Assembly: GCF_024448895.1 (NCBI RefSeq)
Contig: NZ_JAMOIC010000016.1
Location: 62,001-126,000 of the forward strand
Direction of reading: 5' to 3'
Length of the DNA: 64,000 bases
From: Stutzerimonas stutzeri
GTDB taxonomy: Bacteria > Pseudomonadota > Gammaproteobacteria > Pseudomonadales > Pseudomonadaceae
Each line of letters opens with the position of its first letter. Position 1 is the first letter of the stretch. Below the pieces are notes generated by a model. That model saw only the letters and a program-made list of their open reading frames with translations, ran no database searches and was not told where the DNA came from. A program made the position numbers and the translations under genes. Below, in pieces: positions 18,701-28,855 of this stretch.

Positions 18701-19058
18701 CTTCAAGGATGTCTCAGGCGTGCTGCGATCCTTTGAATATGCCGCTGCCATGGTCATGCGCAACGCGCAGATCAGTGACAGCTCGGATGCGGCTGATCAG
18801 GCTCGCCGATCCATTTCAGAAACCTATCAACAGGGTGCGCGTGCGGTTTTCCTGGAAGCCTATCGCGAGGCCACCAGAGAGATGCCGCACGCCTGGAAGG
18901 ATGACGCAGGTGCCGACGCAGCATTGGCGTTGTTCAGCCTGGAGAAGACTGCGTATGAAGTTGCCTACGAGGCAGAGAACCGCCCGGCCTGGTTGTCCGT
19001 CCCGCTTCAGGGGCTGGCTGAACTGGCCCAACAGATTTCCGATGGAGGTTCCCAATGA
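15735..19058 (+). CDS. treS: trehalose synthase fused to maltokinase (TreS-Mak)
   Basis: Encodes 1107 residues from ATG 15735 (AAGGAACGAG upstream). About residues 1-560 form a GH13 trehalose synthase: [11 protein letters not shown] with the nucleophile Asp, LLAEANQWP with the acid, and [11 protein letters not shown]. From about residue 580 a maltokinase domain follows (starting near [15 protein letters not shown]), with a kinase-type catalytic loop [10 protein letters not shown] and metal site YFIDFEGEP. The fusion isomerises trehalose to maltose and phosphorylates it with ATP to maltose-1-phosphate, the GlgE donor. TreS-Mak fusions of about 1100 residues are standard in pseudomonads. glgB overlaps its end by 4 nt, implying coupling. 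Confidence 0.95.
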   Translation: MAKARKPAAFIKDPLWYKDAVVYQVHLKSFYDSNNDGVGDFQGLIEKLDYIADLGVNTIWLLPFYPSPRRDDGYDIAEYRGVHPDYGTMADARRFIAEAHKRGLRVITELVINHTSDQHPWFQRARKAKKGSAARDFYVWSDTDDKYDGTRIIFLDTETSNWTWDPVAQQYFWHRFYSHQPDLNFDNPQVMKAVLSVMRYWLDLGIDGLRLDAIPYLVERDGTNNENLPETHVVLKQIRAEIDANYPDRMLLAEANQWPEDTQLYFGGEDGGLGDECHMAFHFPLMPRMYMALAQEDRFPITDILRQTPDIPENCQWAIFLRNHDELTLEMVTDKERDYLWNYYASDKRARINLGIRRRLAPLLERDRRRIELLNSLLLSMPGTPVIYYGDEIGMGDNIFLGDRDGVRTPMQWSVDRNGGFSRADPPSLVLPPIMDPLYGYQAINVEAQQRDPHSLLNWTRRLLSIRKQFKAFGRGTLKMLAPSNRRILAYIREFTTPTGETEVIFCVANVSRSAQAAELELSHYAGMVPVEMVGGSAFPPIGQLPYLLTLPPFGFYWFQLATSHQMPSWHQEPVETMPDFQTLVLKRLDTLTTANKKILETEALPAYLPKRRWFASKDAKIDSIKICYSVPFGNPQRPVLLSEVAVEAAGRTDMYQLPLGFLDEGEFDIALPQQLAMARVRRGPQVGLLTDAFALNQFVLGVIQALRESQVLPCGDGEIRFEPIGGLAEVELPADAEVRYLTAEQSNSSAIIGSSMMIKVLRRVSAGVHPELEMGRFLTEQGFTHISAMLGQVTRVDKQGMQHALMVVQRFLDNQGDAWEWTLNTLDRAVRDQIAGGVSLHENQFSALEELEAFNRLLGQRLGEMHMALAAKTDDTAFASEATRPADIKDWTKAISAQVERALDLLQNRRGDLDRKGAALVDQLHKQRKQLIAEVKRLADRTAGGLRIRVHGDLHLGQILVAQGDAYFIDFEGEPARSLEERRSKLSPFKDVSGVLRSFEYAAAMVMRNAQISDSSDAADQARRSISETYQQGARAVFLEAYREATREMPHAWKDDAGADAALALFSLEKTAYEVAYEAENRPAWLSVPLQGLAELAQQISDGGSQ

Positions 19059-21271
19059 ATGATCGTCCGGTCGTAACAATGCCCGGTGAGACCCTTTTGC
19101 CCAGCGACGCCGATGTCGACGCGTTGGTGCGTGCCGAACATGGCGACCCGTTTTCCATTCTCGGGCCGCATCCAGACGGTGAAGGCCTGGTCATCCGGTC
19201 GTACCTGCCCAACGCCCTTGGCGTGGAGGTGCTTGAACGGACCGGCGGACGGGTTCTAGCGGCGATGGAGCAGGGCCAGGTGCCCGGCTTCTTCTTTACC
19301 CGGCTGACCAATCCGCAGCCCTACATGCTGAAAATCCGCTGGGCTGGAGGCGAGCAGATCACCGAAGACCCGTTCAGCTTCGGGCCCCAGCTGGGCGAGA
19401 TGGACATGTACCTGTTCTCCGAGGGTAACCACCGGGAAATAGGTCGCGTGTTCGGTGCACAGCCGATGGAAATCGATGGCGTACAGGGTGTGCGCTTCGC
19501 AGTCTGGGCGCCCAACGCCCGGCGTGTGTCGGTAGTGGGCAGCTTCAATGGCTGGGACGGCCGCCGGCATCCGATGCGGCTGCGTTTCCCGTCCGGTGTG
19601 TGGGAAATCTTCATCCCGCGTCTGCAGCCCGGCGAAAGCTACAAATACGAGATCCTCGGCCAGCACGGGATATTGCCGCTAAAAGCCGACCCGATCGCGC
19701 TGGCTACCGAGCATCCACCGGGAACCGCTTCGGTAATCGCCCGTCCGCTGGATTACGAGTGGAAGGATGAAGCCTGGCTGCAACAACGCGCCGCGCGCCA
19801 CTCGCTGCAGGCGCCGATGACGATCTACGAACTGCATGTCGGGTCCTGGCGCCGTGACGGCGGTGATGACGGCCGCATCTACGACTGGCACGAGCTGGCC
19901 GAGCGGTTGATCCCTTATGTCGTCGACATGGGCTTTACGCATATCGAGCTGATGCCAATCATGGAGCACCCATTCGGCGGCTCCTGGGGCTATCAGTTGC
20001 TTTCGCAGTTCGCACCAAGCGCCCGCTACGGTAATGCGCATGACTTCGCCGCCTTCGTCGATGCCTGTCACAACGCCGGCATTGGCGTGATCCTCGACTG
20101 GGTGCCCGCGCATTTCCCCACCGACGCTCATGGCCTTGGCGAGTTCGACGGCACTGCGCTTTACGAATACGCGCATCCGTTCGAAGGGTTCCACCAGGAT
20201 TGGGACACCTACATCTACAACCTTGGGCGTACCGAGGTGCACGGCTTCATGTTGGCCTCTGCGCTGCACTGGTTGCGTGAGTTCCACGTTGATGCGCTTC
20301 GCGTCGACGCAGTGGCGTCGATGCTCTATCGCGACTATTCGCGCAAGGAAGGCGAATGGATCCCTAACCGCCACGGCGGCCGTGAAAATCTCGAAGCGAT
20401 CGACTTCCTCCGTCATCTGAACGACGTGGTGGCCACCGAGACGCCAGGCGCCTTGGTGATCGCCGAGGAGTCCACGGCGTTTCCGGGGGTCAGCAAGCCA
20501 ACCTCCGACGGCGGACTCGGGTTTGCTTACAAGTGGAACATGGGCTGGATGCACGACACTCTTCAGTACGTGCAGGAAGACCCGGTCAATCGCCAGTACC
20601 ACCACGACAAGCTGACCTTCGGCATGGTTTACGCCTATTCGGAGCACTTCGTGCTGCCGATTTCCCATGACGAAGTTGTGCACGGCAAAGGCTCGCTGGT
20701 CGACAAGATGCCGGGCGATCGCTGGCAGAAGTTCGCCAACCTGCGTTCCTACCTTTCGTTCATGTGGACGCATCCAGGCAAGAAGCTGCTGTTCATGGGC
20801 TGCGAGTTCGGTCAGTGGCGCGAATGGAGCCATGACCGTGAGCTCGACTGGCACTTGCTTGAGGAACCCGATCATCGCGGTACGCAGAATCTGGTCCGCG
20901 ACCTTAACCGGCTGTACAGCCAAGAGCCGGCACTGCACGAGCTAGATGCCGACCCGCAGGGCTTCCAATGGCTGATTGGTGATGACCGTGCCAACAGCGT
21001 GTTTGCCTGGTTGCGCAAGAGTTCGACAGGTCATCCTTTGCTGGTCGTGGGTAACTTCACGCCAGTGGTACGTGAGAGCTATCGGATCGGTGTGCCGGTG
21101 GACAGTCGCTGGCTGGAGATCTTCAACAGTGATGCCGAGTGTTACGGCGGCTCCAATGTCGGCAACGGCGGCGGAATCCTTGCCGAACAGGTGCCGGCAC
21201 ATGGGCAGGAGATGTCGTTGTCGCTGACATTGCCACCGTTGGGCGTGATCATCCTGCGGCCGCAAGTCTAG
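19055..21271 (+). CDS. glgB: 1,4-alpha-glucan branching enzyme
   Basis: Encodes 738 residues, overlapping treS by 4 nt, with a GGAGG site inside the treS end. An N-terminal domain and a CBM48 module ([24 protein letters not shown]) precede a GH13_9 barrel: [17 protein letters not shown] (nucleophile), [12 protein letters not shown] (acid), [13 protein letters not shown]. It cuts alpha-1,4 chains and reattaches them through alpha-1,6 bonds, acting on GlgE product. A strong terminator follows at 21326, closing the glgE-treS-glgB unit. Confidence 0.97.
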   Translation: MNDRPVVTMPGETLLPSDADVDALVRAEHGDPFSILGPHPDGEGLVIRSYLPNALGVEVLERTGGRVLAAMEQGQVPGFFFTRLTNPQPYMLKIRWAGGEQITEDPFSFGPQLGEMDMYLFSEGNHREIGRVFGAQPMEIDGVQGVRFAVWAPNARRVSVVGSFNGWDGRRHPMRLRFPSGVWEIFIPRLQPGESYKYEILGQHGILPLKADPIALATEHPPGTASVIARPLDYEWKDEAWLQQRAARHSLQAPMTIYELHVGSWRRDGGDDGRIYDWHELAERLIPYVVDMGFTHIELMPIMEHPFGGSWGYQLLSQFAPSARYGNAHDFAAFVDACHNAGIGVILDWVPAHFPTDAHGLGEFDGTALYEYAHPFEGFHQDWDTYIYNLGRTEVHGFMLASALHWLREFHVDALRVDAVASMLYRDYSRKEGEWIPNRHGGRENLEAIDFLRHLNDVVATETPGALVIAEESTAFPGVSKPTSDGGLGFAYKWNMGWMHDTLQYVQEDPVNRQYHHDKLTFGMVYAYSEHFVLPISHDEVVHGKGSLVDKMPGDRWQKFANLRSYLSFMWTHPGKKLLFMGCEFGQWREWSHDRELDWHLLEEPDHRGTQNLVRDLNRLYSQEPALHELDADPQGFQWLIGDDRANSVFAWLRKSSTGHPLLVVGNFTPVVRESYRIGVPVDSRWLEIFNSDAECYGGSNVGNGGGILAEQVPAHGQEMSLSLTLPPLGVIILRPQV

Positions 21272-21325
21272 GGGGAGAGGGCGCCTGCTGGCGGGCGCCT
21301 GGATCCAAATACATGCGGCAAAAAG

Positions 21326-21352
21326 AAGCCGGGACCTGGGTCCCGGCTTTTT
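21326..21352. terminator. rho-independent terminator after glgB (probably bidirectional)
   Basis: AAGCCGGGACC and GGTCCCGGCTT pair almost perfectly around a minimal loop, followed by TTTTT on the plus strand and preceded by AAAAAG, so it can also serve the convergent minus-strand gene ending at 21407. Confidence 0.88.
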
Positions 21353-21406
21353 CATGTCCTGCTTTTTTGGATTGCTTGTGGCAACGCTTGCTGATGCCTT
21401 GTCTGG

Positions 21407-22432
21407 CTAGGCAGCCGTAGGTGGATGCTCTTCAGGGCGTTCGCCGTCTCGTTCAGCGGACGACGCATTGCCGTTACGCAGCTTCTTGGCCCCGGCTTCA
21501 AGCACCACATAGGTGATGGTGGCGAAGAACAGCGGCACCAGGAAATACACCACGCGGTAGCCAATCAGGCCACCGACGATGGCACCTTTGCTCATGTCGT
21601 CAGCCAGCGCCGCAACAAACACCGCTTCGATTACGCCCAAGCCGGCCGGGATGTGAGCGATCACGCCGGCAATGCTGCTGATCATGAGGATGCCGAGCAC
21701 CTCTGGATAGGCCACCTTCTGCGAAAGCATGAAGTAGACCACCAGCGCCATCAGCGACCAGTTCATGGCCCCCAGAAGCATCTGCACTGCTGCCAGGCGC
21801 AGGCTTGGAAGGTGAATATCGTGTTTACGAATGGTCCAGTGCCGCCGCTTCGAGAAGCCACAGGCCCAGAGATACACCAGTGCGAACAGAAGCATCGCGC
21901 CGCCCAGCACCCGCAACGCGGTATGCCCGATTTCCCACGAATCAGGCGGAGTAATCCAGCCAAGGGCAAAGATCAGCCCCGCCAGCCAGATGTATCCCAG
22001 CCAGTTGGTCAACACGCTCATGGTAAAGACGCGGGTGATCTGCGCGGGTTGTAAACCGAAGCGGGAATACAGCCGAAAACGCAGCGCGATGCCCCCCACC
22101 CAGGCACTGAGGTTCAGATTGAAGGCGTAGCAGACGAACGTGACGGGCAGGATCTGCCGGATCGGCAGATTGTGTTGGGCGTACTGCCGTCCGAGCACAT
22201 CGAAGAAGCAATAAACCACGTAGCTGGCAAAGGCCGCGGCGCCTGCCATCCACAACGTTTTCGCGCTGTAATTGCGCAGCGTGTTGTAGACCTCGTTCCA
22301 GTCGATGTTACGAGCCAGGCTAATAAGCAGTCCGGCAACAAGAATAAAGAAGACGTAGGTGAGGATCTTCTTGATCAGCGGCCAGCGGCGTTTCCAGCCG
22401 CTGGCCGACTTCTCAGGGGCCGATTCGGTCAT
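21407..22432 (-). CDS. YbhN-like lysylphosphatidylglycerol synthase-TM/UPF0104 membrane protein
   Basis: Encodes 341 residues from ATG 22432, which overlaps the clsB stop by 4 nt; a longer upstream reading is the shadow of clsB. After a short basic cytoplasmic start it has about eight hydrophobic segments (YVFFILVAGLLISLARNI, AFASYVVYCFFDVLG, later IPAGLGVIEAVFVAAL and YRVVYFLVPLFFATITYVV). The PAGLGVIE motif is typical of the UPF0104/YbhN flippase-like family. In E. coli, ybhP-clsB-ybhN are also neighbours and YbhN has been linked to phospholipid handling; a precise activity here is not established. Confidence 0.85.
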   Translation of the reverse strand: MTESAPEKSASGWKRRWPLIKKILTYVFFILVAGLLISLARNIDWNEVYNTLRNYSAKTLWMAGAAAFASYVVYCFFDVLGRQYAQHNLPIRQILPVTFVCYAFNLNLSAWVGGIALRFRLYSRFGLQPAQITRVFTMSVLTNWLGYIWLAGLIFALGWITPPDSWEIGHTALRVLGGAMLLFALVYLWACGFSKRRHWTIRKHDIHLPSLRLAAVQMLLGAMNWSLMALVVYFMLSQKVAYPEVLGILMISSIAGVIAHIPAGLGVIEAVFVAALADDMSKGAIVGGLIGYRVVYFLVPLFFATITYVVLEAGAKKLRNGNASSAERDGERPEEHPPTAA

Positions 22433-23664
22433 TGCTGATCCCTTTGCAAGGGGGCTGGGGCGGGCTCCACAGGCTCGGGGTCGAGCAGTTGCAATTTCGG
22501 CCGGTGCGCAGGGAAAAAGCCAACCATCTGCGGAAAGTGTCGCAGGAAGTGGAAGATGACGAATGCCAGCGGTGCACGCCACCAGTAGCCGCGAATCATG
22601 CGTTCCAGTGGAATGCGACGGCAGTGCTCCTGCAACAGCTGATCCAGCTTCTCGTGCAGCTGACGATTGAAAACGTGATCCCGGATGATCAGGTTCGCTT
22701 CGAGGTTGAGCGACAGGCTGAGCGGATCGAGGTTGCTCGACCCCACGGTCGACCACTCATAGTCCGCCAGCGCGACCTTGCCATGCAGGGGGCGACGGCA
22801 ATACTCGTAAATCTCGACGCCATCGCTCATCAGGTAGTTGTAGAGCATCCGCGCGCCGAACTTGGCGATCGGCATATCCGGCTCGCCCTGGAGGATCAAC
22901 CTGACCCGAACGCCGCGCCTGGCCGCGTTGCGGATTTCACGCAGTACCCGGTAGCCGGGAAAGAAATAAGCGTTGGCGATGAGCAGCCGCGAGCGAGCAT
23001 CGCGAATGGCCTGCAAGTAGTGCTGCTCGATGTCTGTGCGGTGGTCATGATTGTCACGAGTGACAAAGAGTGCTCGCGCTTCACCCCGGCTGACGCCGAC
23101 GAACCCATTGCTTTGCGTACGCACCCTGCGGTGCCACCAACGCCGGTTGGATTGCGCCGGGGCGATGGTGCTCAGGGCAAAGCGGTGAATGTCGTGGACC
23201 ACAGGTCCTTCGATCTGCATCGCGTAGTCCTGCTTGGCAGCAGGGCCGAAGTCGCCCAGATGATCCGCGGAAAAATTGATACCCCCAATGAACGCAAGGT
23301 TGCCGTCGATCACCACGATCTTGCGGTGCATACGGCGGAACACATTAACGCGCTTGCCAAGCAGCCGCTTGCCGGGATCGAACATGTGGATGCGCACGCC
23401 GGCGCGCGTCATCGCAGCAGCAAATTCGCCATCGAGATCGGCGGAGCCATAGCCATCTACGGTTACGTCAACACTCACGCCGCGCTGCGCAGCCGCAATC
23501 AGTACCTGTTGCAGTTCTGTTCCAACCTTATCTTTGAAGAAGATGAAGGTTTCCAGCAGGACTTCCTTTTCGGCGGCCGCAATGGCCTCGAACACGGTAG
23601 GGAAGAACTCCTCGCCGTTTTCCAGCAACTGAAGACGATTCCCGTCTCTCCAGTGAAAATTCAT
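22429..23664 (-). CDS. clsB: cardiolipin synthase B-like phospholipase D family protein
   Basis: Encodes 411 residues. Two PLD catalytic HKD motifs are visible: MHRKIVVIDGNLAFIGG in the first half and LHGKVALADYEWSTVGS in the second, each followed by conserved GG/GS and N residues. There is no N-terminal membrane anchor, as in ClsB (YbhO). These enzymes condense phosphatidylglycerol molecules into cardiolipin. It overlaps both neighbours by 4 nt (YbhP-like upstream, YbhN-like downstream), the same order as E. coli ybhP-ybhO-ybhN. Confidence 0.93.
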   Translation of the reverse strand: MNFHWRDGNRLQLLENGEEFFPTVFEAIAAAEKEVLLETFIFFKDKVGTELQQVLIAAAQRGVSVDVTVDGYGSADLDGEFAAAMTRAGVRIHMFDPGKRLLGKRVNVFRRMHRKIVVIDGNLAFIGGINFSADHLGDFGPAAKQDYAMQIEGPVVHDIHRFALSTIAPAQSNRRWWHRRVRTQSNGFVGVSRGEARALFVTRDNHDHRTDIEQHYLQAIRDARSRLLIANAYFFPGYRVLREIRNAARRGVRVRLILQGEPDMPIAKFGARMLYNYLMSDGVEIYEYCRRPLHGKVALADYEWSTVGSSNLDPLSLSLNLEANLIIRDHVFNRQLHEKLDQLLQEHCRRIPLERMIRGYWWRAPLAFVIFHFLRHFPQMVGFFPAHRPKLQLLDPEPVEPAPAPLQRDQQ

Positions 23665-24464
23665 AGGTGTATCTCCACCGCCAAGGGCAGATGATCGGAC
23701 AAGTGCGTCCAGGGTTTGTTACCAAGAATTTGTGCCCTGTGGCTCGTGGCGTTGCGGACGTAGATGCGATCCAGACGCAGCAAGGGCCAACGGGCCGGGA
23801 AGGTCTTTGCCACCTTGCCATGAGACACCGCGAACACCTCATGCATACCCGCGCAGCGATCAAGCACCTTGGCACCCTTCAACTGCCAGTCATTGAAGTC
23901 GCCGGCGACCACCACCGGTGCGTCCTTTGGCAATGAGTCGAGCAGCTCGCAGAGCAGTGCCAGTTGCTGCTGGCGATGGCTTTCGCGCAGCCCCAGATGC
24001 ACGCAGATCGCATGAAACTCATCATGTCCCGGAACCTGCAGCACACTGTGCAGCAAGCCCCGACGCTCGGGGCCGGCGATGGAAATGTCGAGATTCTCGT
24101 AGCGCGTGATCGGAAACTTCGACAGCAGCGCATTACCGTGGTCCCCATCGGGGTAGACCGCGTTACGGCCGTAGGCGAAATCGGTCCAGATGCTGTCGGC
24201 GAGAAACTCGTACTGGGACATCTTGGGCCAGTCGTGAAATTTCATCGCATGCTTTTCATGGGTGCCCAGCACTTCCTGCAGGAACACGACATCGGCGGAA
24301 ACCGACCGGACCGCTTCGCGCAGTTCCGGAAGGATGAATCGACGGTTGAGTGCGGTGAATCCTTTGTGCGTATTGACGGTCAGCAGGCGTACCGAATTGA
24401 CGGCCGTGGACATGTGGGCGTCCAGGTCGCTGCTGTCGAGCGGGTGATTCTTGTCCAGATTCAA
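23661..24464 (-). CDS. endonuclease/exonuclease/phosphatase family protein (YbhP-like)
   Basis: Encodes about 267 residues if translation starts at TTG 24464, which has GGAAGGAG 7-10 bases upstream and overlaps the preceding stop; ATG 24413 is an alternative 17 codons in but lacks a ribosome site. Motifs of the EEP metallo-phosphoesterase fold: LLTVNTHKGF, VVFLQEVLGTHE (metal Glu), ICVHLGLRE, VVVAGDFNDW (Asp/Asn) and a terminal SDHLPLAVEI (catalytic His). The substrate is unknown; linkage to clsB suggests a lipid headgroup or nucleotide phosphodiester. Family sure, function not. Confidence 0.88.
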   Translation of the reverse strand: MNLDKNHPLDSSDLDAHMSTAVNSVRLLTVNTHKGFTALNRRFILPELREAVRSVSADVVFLQEVLGTHEKHAMKFHDWPKMSQYEFLADSIWTDFAYGRNAVYPDGDHGNALLSKFPITRYENLDISIAGPERRGLLHSVLQVPGHDEFHAICVHLGLRESHRQQQLALLCELLDSLPKDAPVVVAGDFNDWQLKGAKVLDRCAGMHEVFAVSHGKVAKTFPARWPLLRLDRIYVRNATSHRAQILGNKPWTHLSDHLPLAVEIHL

Positions 24465-25378
24465 TCCAATGCTCCTTCCAGGTGGCCCGGAGTGGTCTCC
24501 AGGTCTTCCTCCAATCCAAGCCTGCGCAACAGTTGTCGCGCGTCGTAGGGGGCTCTTACTTTCACGTCGTTGTCGAAATAGCAGTAAATCTCGCGGGTCT
24601 TGCGTGCCGCAGGCTTGGCCGAGGAGATGAGGTGAGCGGCCTCGGGCTGCTTGCCGTTGTGCCAGAGCGTGATGCGTTGGCACCAGTTGTCCAGCGCCTC
24701 GTCGGTGTAGCCGCTGGTGTACAGCTCTTCGGCACCATGCAAACGGATGTAGACGAAGTCGCTGGTCAGGTCTTCGCGATAGGGCCATTTGCCCGCGGTA
24801 TCGGCGACGACCAGCGCGACCTTGTACTTGCGCAGGAGCGCAATGAAGGCGGGATCGACAAAGCTCTCGTTGCGGATCTCCACGGCATGCCGCAACTTGC
24901 GCTTGCGGTCGATCTCCAGGTAGCTACGACCCTCCATCCGGGCTTCACAACCTTTCGCCATTTCCAGAGCAGCCTCGGTGTCGTGGGGCAGCAGGGAGAG
25001 GAAGGTCTCGAAGGCTTCGGGATCGAACTTGAAAGAGGGGGGAAACTGCCAGAGGATCGGCCCGAGCTTGTCCTTGAGCGCAAGGACGCCCGAGGCCAGG
25101 AAGTTGGCGATGGGCTTTTCTACATCGCGCAAACGCAGGATATGAGTGATGTAGCGCGGGGCCTTCACGCTGAATACGAAGCCTTTGGGGACTTCGTCAT
25201 ACCAGCCGGCATACAGCTCCGGCCGCTGCAGCGAATAGAACGAGCCGTTGATTTCGATGCTGCTGACCGCGCGCGAGGCGAACTTCAGCTCGTTTTTCTG
25301 GGTGAGCCCCTTGGGGTAGAAGTCGCCTCGCCAGGGTGCGTAGCGCCAGCCTGACATTCCGATATGGATGGCTGCCAT
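24461..25378 (-). CDS. DUF72 (YecE-like) protein
   Basis: Encodes 305 residues, TAGGAG before the ATG. It starts IHIGMSGWRYAPWRGDFYP, the characteristic DUF72 opening, and carries SIEINGSFYSLQ, FVFSVKAPRYITH, LGPILWQFPPSF and FVYIRLHG, all family blocks of this TIM-barrel-like fold. A Cys/Asp segment near the end (IYCYFDNDVKVRAPYDA) is also typical. The biochemical role of DUF72 is not established. It sits 9 bp after the alcohol dehydrogenase and overlaps the YbhP-like gene, so a five-gene operon is likely. Confidence 0.9.
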   Translation of the reverse strand: MAAIHIGMSGWRYAPWRGDFYPKGLTQKNELKFASRAVSSIEINGSFYSLQRPELYAGWYDEVPKGFVFSVKAPRYITHILRLRDVEKPIANFLASGVLALKDKLGPILWQFPPSFKFDPEAFETFLSLLPHDTEAALEMAKGCEARMEGRSYLEIDRKRKLRHAVEIRNESFVDPAFIALLRKYKVALVVADTAGKWPYREDLTSDFVYIRLHGAEELYTSGYTDEALDNWCQRITLWHNGKQPEAAHLISSAKPAARKTREIYCYFDNDVKVRAPYDARQLLRRLGLEEDLETTPGHLEGALD

Positions 25379-25387
25379 CGCGGTCTC

Positions 25388-26653
25388 CTACCGTGGGTTC
25401 TGCATGCTGGTCGGATCGCTGGCTGGGAAGGTGTCGGCGACCGCCTTGTCAACGACGTTCTCCTCCGAGCCGTTCGCCGCCGGGCCGCTGCGCTGCGGCT
25501 GCAGCTCGACCTTGATCCAGCCGCGTTCTCGACGGTCGAACGCCTTGAATGCGGCGATGGCATCGGTCATGGGTTTCACCTGGGTCAGGATCTTCGCCGG
25601 ATCGATCCTTCGCGCCTGGATCATCTCGATCAGGCGCGGAATGTATTTGCGGTGATGGCAGTTGCCCATGTTCATGGTGATGTTCTTGTTCATCGCCATG
25701 CCAATGGGAAAGGTCATCGCATCCGGCGGATACACGCCGATGATCGACAGGGTGCCTGCCTTTGCCAGGCTGTCGACCGCCCACTCAAGGGCCTGAGACG
25801 GCCCGTCACCGGGTTGCCACTGGGTTTGTTGCCCGAGATTCGCGCCGTCTGCGGGTTTGCCGCCGCAGCAGCCGTGATCCGCATCGATACCCACCGCGTC
25901 GATAACGCGATCGACGCCGATGCTTTTCGTGAGCCGCTTGAGGGTTTCGACCGGGTCTTCACGGTTGAAATCGATGATTTCCGCACCCTGTTGCTGGGCC
26001 ATGCGCAGACGGTCTTCGTACTGGTCGACAGCGAAAACGCGGCCGGCACCGAACAGCTTCGCGCTGGCAATGGCGAACTGACCAACCGGACCACAGCCGA
26101 ACACGGCAACGGTATCGCCGGGGCGGATCTCGGCCATTTCCGCACCGAAGTAGCCGGTGGGGAAAATATCGGAAAGCAGGATGGCCTGGTCATCGCTGAC
26201 ATCGGCGGGCAGTTTGACCAGTCCGATGTTGGCGAAGGGAATCCGTGCCTTTTCTGCCTGCAAACCATGAAACGGTCCGGTCATCGATGGGCCGCCATAG
26301 AAAGAGGTGCCTGCTTCCTTGCCGTTGGGGTTTGCCACATCGCATTGGGCGAAATAGCCGGAACGGCAGTACGAGCAATTGCCACAGGCAATGGTGGAAG
26401 GGATGACGACCCGATCACCGATTTGCAGATTGCGGACGTCGCTGCCCAGCTCCTCGACGATGCCCACGGCTTCGTGGCCCAGAATGGTGCCCGGCTGCAT
26501 GCCGCTGACGGTGCCGCGAACGAAGTGCAGGTCGGTGCCGCAGATCGCCGAGGCGGTTATACGAACGATGGCGTCGGTCGGGGCCTCGATACGTGGATCA
26601 GCAACGTCGTCGAGACTGATATCACCGACACCGTGATAAACGACAGCTTTCAT
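25388..26653 (-). CDS. zinc-dependent alcohol dehydrogenase
   Basis: Encodes 421 residues from ATG 26653 (GGAG upstream); a longer open frame upstream is not supported. Zinc-type medium-chain dehydrogenase: ICGTDLHFVRG (catalytic zinc Cys), GHEAVGIVEELG, the structural zinc set CGNCSYCRSGYFAQC, a nucleotide fold VAVFGCGPVGQFAI, and the CCGGKPADG insertion seen in formaldehyde dehydrogenase-like members. The C terminus (DKAVADTFPASDP) is an extension. It oxidises an alcohol or aldehyde adduct with NAD(P); the exact substrate is not known. A homologue lies beside the glycogen genes of P. aeruginosa, as remembered. First gene of the minus-strand block. Confidence 0.9.
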   Translation of the reverse strand: MKAVVYHGVGDISLDDVADPRIEAPTDAIVRITASAICGTDLHFVRGTVSGMQPGTILGHEAVGIVEELGSDVRNLQIGDRVVIPSTIACGNCSYCRSGYFAQCDVANPNGKEAGTSFYGGPSMTGPFHGLQAEKARIPFANIGLVKLPADVSDDQAILLSDIFPTGYFGAEMAEIRPGDTVAVFGCGPVGQFAIASAKLFGAGRVFAVDQYEDRLRMAQQQGAEIIDFNREDPVETLKRLTKSIGVDRVIDAVGIDADHGCCGGKPADGANLGQQTQWQPGDGPSQALEWAVDSLAKAGTLSIIGVYPPDAMTFPIGMAMNKNITMNMGNCHHRKYIPRLIEMIQARRIDPAKILTQVKPMTDAIAAFKAFDRRERGWIKVELQPQRSGPAANGSEENVVDKAVADTFPASDPTSMQNPR

Positions 26654-26971
26654 GGCTACTCCGTAACGCTCCGCTCCAGCCGATGGGCTCGGGCGAAAGA
26701 ATGATGGGTGACGTCCTGCGTTCGGTTCGCGATCAGCGCCAATCGGCGTGCTGCTTCGATGGGGCTCGGCTTTGGGGCCGCATGCCATTCAGCGACGGAC
26801 GATGCCGAGCAGGTGCACCTTCATTCCGACTGATCATGGCTTTGCCGGTTCATCTTTTTTTCCGCTGGAAGAACCCGGCTCACGGCGCAGAGGGGCGTTT
26901 CGGTGTGGGTGTAGCAGGGGGCTAAAGAATCCGTGGGCTATTGAAGCTGTCGTGGCGGCACGTCAGCAGCT
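26654..26971. other. 318-bp gap with no gene
   Basis: Lies between the alcohol dehydrogenase start and the end of the LysR gene, both minus strand. It should contain the dehydrogenase promoter, but no convincing -35/-10, repeat or hairpin was recognised. Confidence 0.4.
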
Positions 26972-27883
26972 TTATACGTCCCAGGGCAAATTGCCGGAGA
27001 AGGCCTCGACGAGGTAGTCGATCATTGCCCGCACCTTGGCAGGCGGGCGGCGGTCGGGCGGATAGACCACATGGATGCCGCCAACGGTGAGAGATGGCTG
27101 ATCCAGCTCCACGGTCACCAGCTCCCCCCGGCGCAGCGCCGCAGCCACGATGAACAGCGGCTGATAGATCAGCCCTTGATCGCCAACGGCCGCGGCCACC
27201 AGCGCTGCGCCGTTGTTGGCGATCAGATTGCCCTCGATGGGCACGCGAATCTCCGCGCCAGCACCGAACGCCCATTCGCGACCGCCATGCAGCGCTGAAA
27301 GGCTGTAGCCCAGGCAGTTGTGCCGGGACAGATCGCTTACCCGTGCTGGCGTGCCATGCCGGTCCAGATAACCTGGAGAACCACAGACAAGCATCGGGCT
27401 GTCTGCCAGGCGCCGGGCCTGCAAAGGGCTGTCTGCGAGCCGACCAATGCGCACGGCCATGTCCCAGCTACCATCGATCAGGTCGACCTGGCTGTCGGTG
27501 AGACCTAGCTCGACCTTGACCGCCGGGTGGCGCTGGCTGAATGCGGGCATCAGTGGCGCGATGAAGCGGGTCCCGAAGGACAGCGGCACGTTCATCCGTA
27601 GAAGTCCGGTGGCTTCGACGCGTTGCGAGGCAACGCTGGCTTCAGCTTCTTCGATTTCCGGCAGGATGCGCTGGCAGGCATCGAGATAGCTGCTTCCGGC
27701 TGGTGTAAGGCTGAGGCGGCGCGTGCTTCGATGGAATAGTTTGACCCCGAGTCGAGATTCCAGCGCATCGACGTGCTTGGTTGCCATCGCCGGCGACATG
27801 CCCAGATGACGTGCCGCAGCAGAAAGAGAACCGGCACTCGCAGCCCGCGCGAACACCCGCATTCCAGTGATTCGATCGAGCAT
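26972..27883 (-). CDS. LysR-family transcriptional regulator
   Basis: Encodes 303 residues. The N terminus (MLDRITGMRVFARAASAGS) leads into the LysR helix-turn-helix (SLSAAARHLGMSPAMATKH), followed by the effector-binding domain. It resembles the large CrgA/DsdC-like subgroup that often regulates an adjacent divergent gene. The dioxygenase gene starts 103 bp away in the opposite direction and is the likely target. The effector is unknown. Confidence 0.92.
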   Translation of the reverse strand: MLDRITGMRVFARAASAGSLSAAARHLGMSPAMATKHVDALESRLGVKLFHRSTRRLSLTPAGSSYLDACQRILPEIEEAEASVASQRVEATGLLRMNVPLSFGTRFIAPLMPAFSQRHPAVKVELGLTDSQVDLIDGSWDMAVRIGRLADSPLQARRLADSPMLVCGSPGYLDRHGTPARVSDLSRHNCLGYSLSALHGGREWAFGAGAEIRVPIEGNLIANNGAALVAAAVGDQGLIYQPLFIVAAALRRGELVTVELDQPSLTVGGIHVVYPPDRRPPAKVRAMIDYLVEAFSGNLPWDV

Positions 27884-27986
27884 CTGGCTCCTACTCCTGG
27901 TTGGAACTGTTAGGTCGCTTTGCCCGGTTCATGCCAAACGAAGTGTAATCCATACTTCTCGCCCACCGCTGAACGACGAGGATGCC

Positions 27987-28814
27987 ATGCGCAATTCGGA
28001 CAAACCGGTCGGCACAATACAGATGCCGACCCTTTTCGTGCCACACGGCGCCGGGCCGTGCTTTTTCATGGACTGGGACCCCGTCAATACCTGGGATCGC
28101 ATGGCTGAATTTCTTAAAGGCATCGCCGCAACGCTTCCGGAGCGCCCGCGTGCCATCGTGCTGATATCCGGCCATTGGCTGGCTTCCAGAGTCATGGTCA
28201 CCGCCAGCGCTAGCCCCGAGCTGATCTACGATTACGGCGGCTTTCCGGCTCATACCTATGCACTGCAATACCCAGCGCCAGGTGCGCCCGCATTGGCATC
28301 GCAACTGGTCGAGTTGCTCGAGCAGGCGGGAATCGATGCCGGAGCAGATCCGCAGCGTGGTTTCGATCACGGCATGTTCATCCCCTTGAAGTTGATGTAT
28401 CCGGATGCCGACATACCCGTGGTTCAGCTGTCGCTGCGCAAGGATCTGGATGCCCGGGCACACCTGCATATCGGCCGTGCGATCGCATCATTGCGTGACG
28501 AGGGCATCCTGATCGTGGGCAGCGGGATGAGCTTTCACAACATGCGGGGCTACGGCGATCCGCGGTTCGGCCCGGTGTCCGATACCTTCGATGCCTGGCT
28601 GACGGCGGCGATCGCATCGAAGCCTGAGCAGCGTGATGCGGCCTTGGCTGAGTGGGATCGAGCGCCCATGGCGCGGCAATGTCACCCGCAACTCCAGGAG
28701 GAACATCTGTTGCCTTTGCTGGTGGCTGCCGGCGCGGGCGGTGAATCCGAGGGGCGCCAGATCTTTACCGACCGGGTGATGGAAACCACCTTGTCGGCTT
28801 ACCGTTTCGGCTGA
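27987..28814 (+). CDS. DODA-type extradiol ring-cleavage dioxygenase
   Basis: Encodes 275 residues from ATG 27987, preceded by GAGGA; an upstream ATG overlapping the LysR gene would add 40 non-conserved residues. Class III extradiol dioxygenase (LigB/YgiD fold): TLFVPHGAGPCFF with a metal His, LISGHWLAS with the second His, GFDHGMFIPLKLMYP, IVGSGMSFHNMR and a late HLLPLLVAAG. These Fe(II) or Zn(II) enzymes cleave catechol-like rings; YgiD-type members act on L-DOPA. The natural substrate here is unknown. It is divergent from a LysR regulator and followed by DUF2218 and cytochrome b genes. Confidence 0.9.
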   Translation: MRNSDKPVGTIQMPTLFVPHGAGPCFFMDWDPVNTWDRMAEFLKGIAATLPERPRAIVLISGHWLASRVMVTASASPELIYDYGGFPAHTYALQYPAPGAPALASQLVELLEQAGIDAGADPQRGFDHGMFIPLKLMYPDADIPVVQLSLRKDLDARAHLHIGRAIASLRDEGILIVGSGMSFHNMRGYGDPRFGPVSDTFDAWLTAAIASKPEQRDAALAEWDRAPMARQCHPQLQEEHLLPLLVAAGAGGESEGRQIFTDRVMETTLSAYRFG

Positions 28815-28855
28815 CACCATCCGAATGGTCTTAACTAAGCAGGAGAACGAACCGA

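Noticed and set aside
21407-22756. 449-residue version of the YbhN-like protein
   Set aside because: The first 108 residues are the out-of-frame shadow of clsB; ATG 22432 overlaps the clsB stop by 4 nt and opens into the conserved protein.
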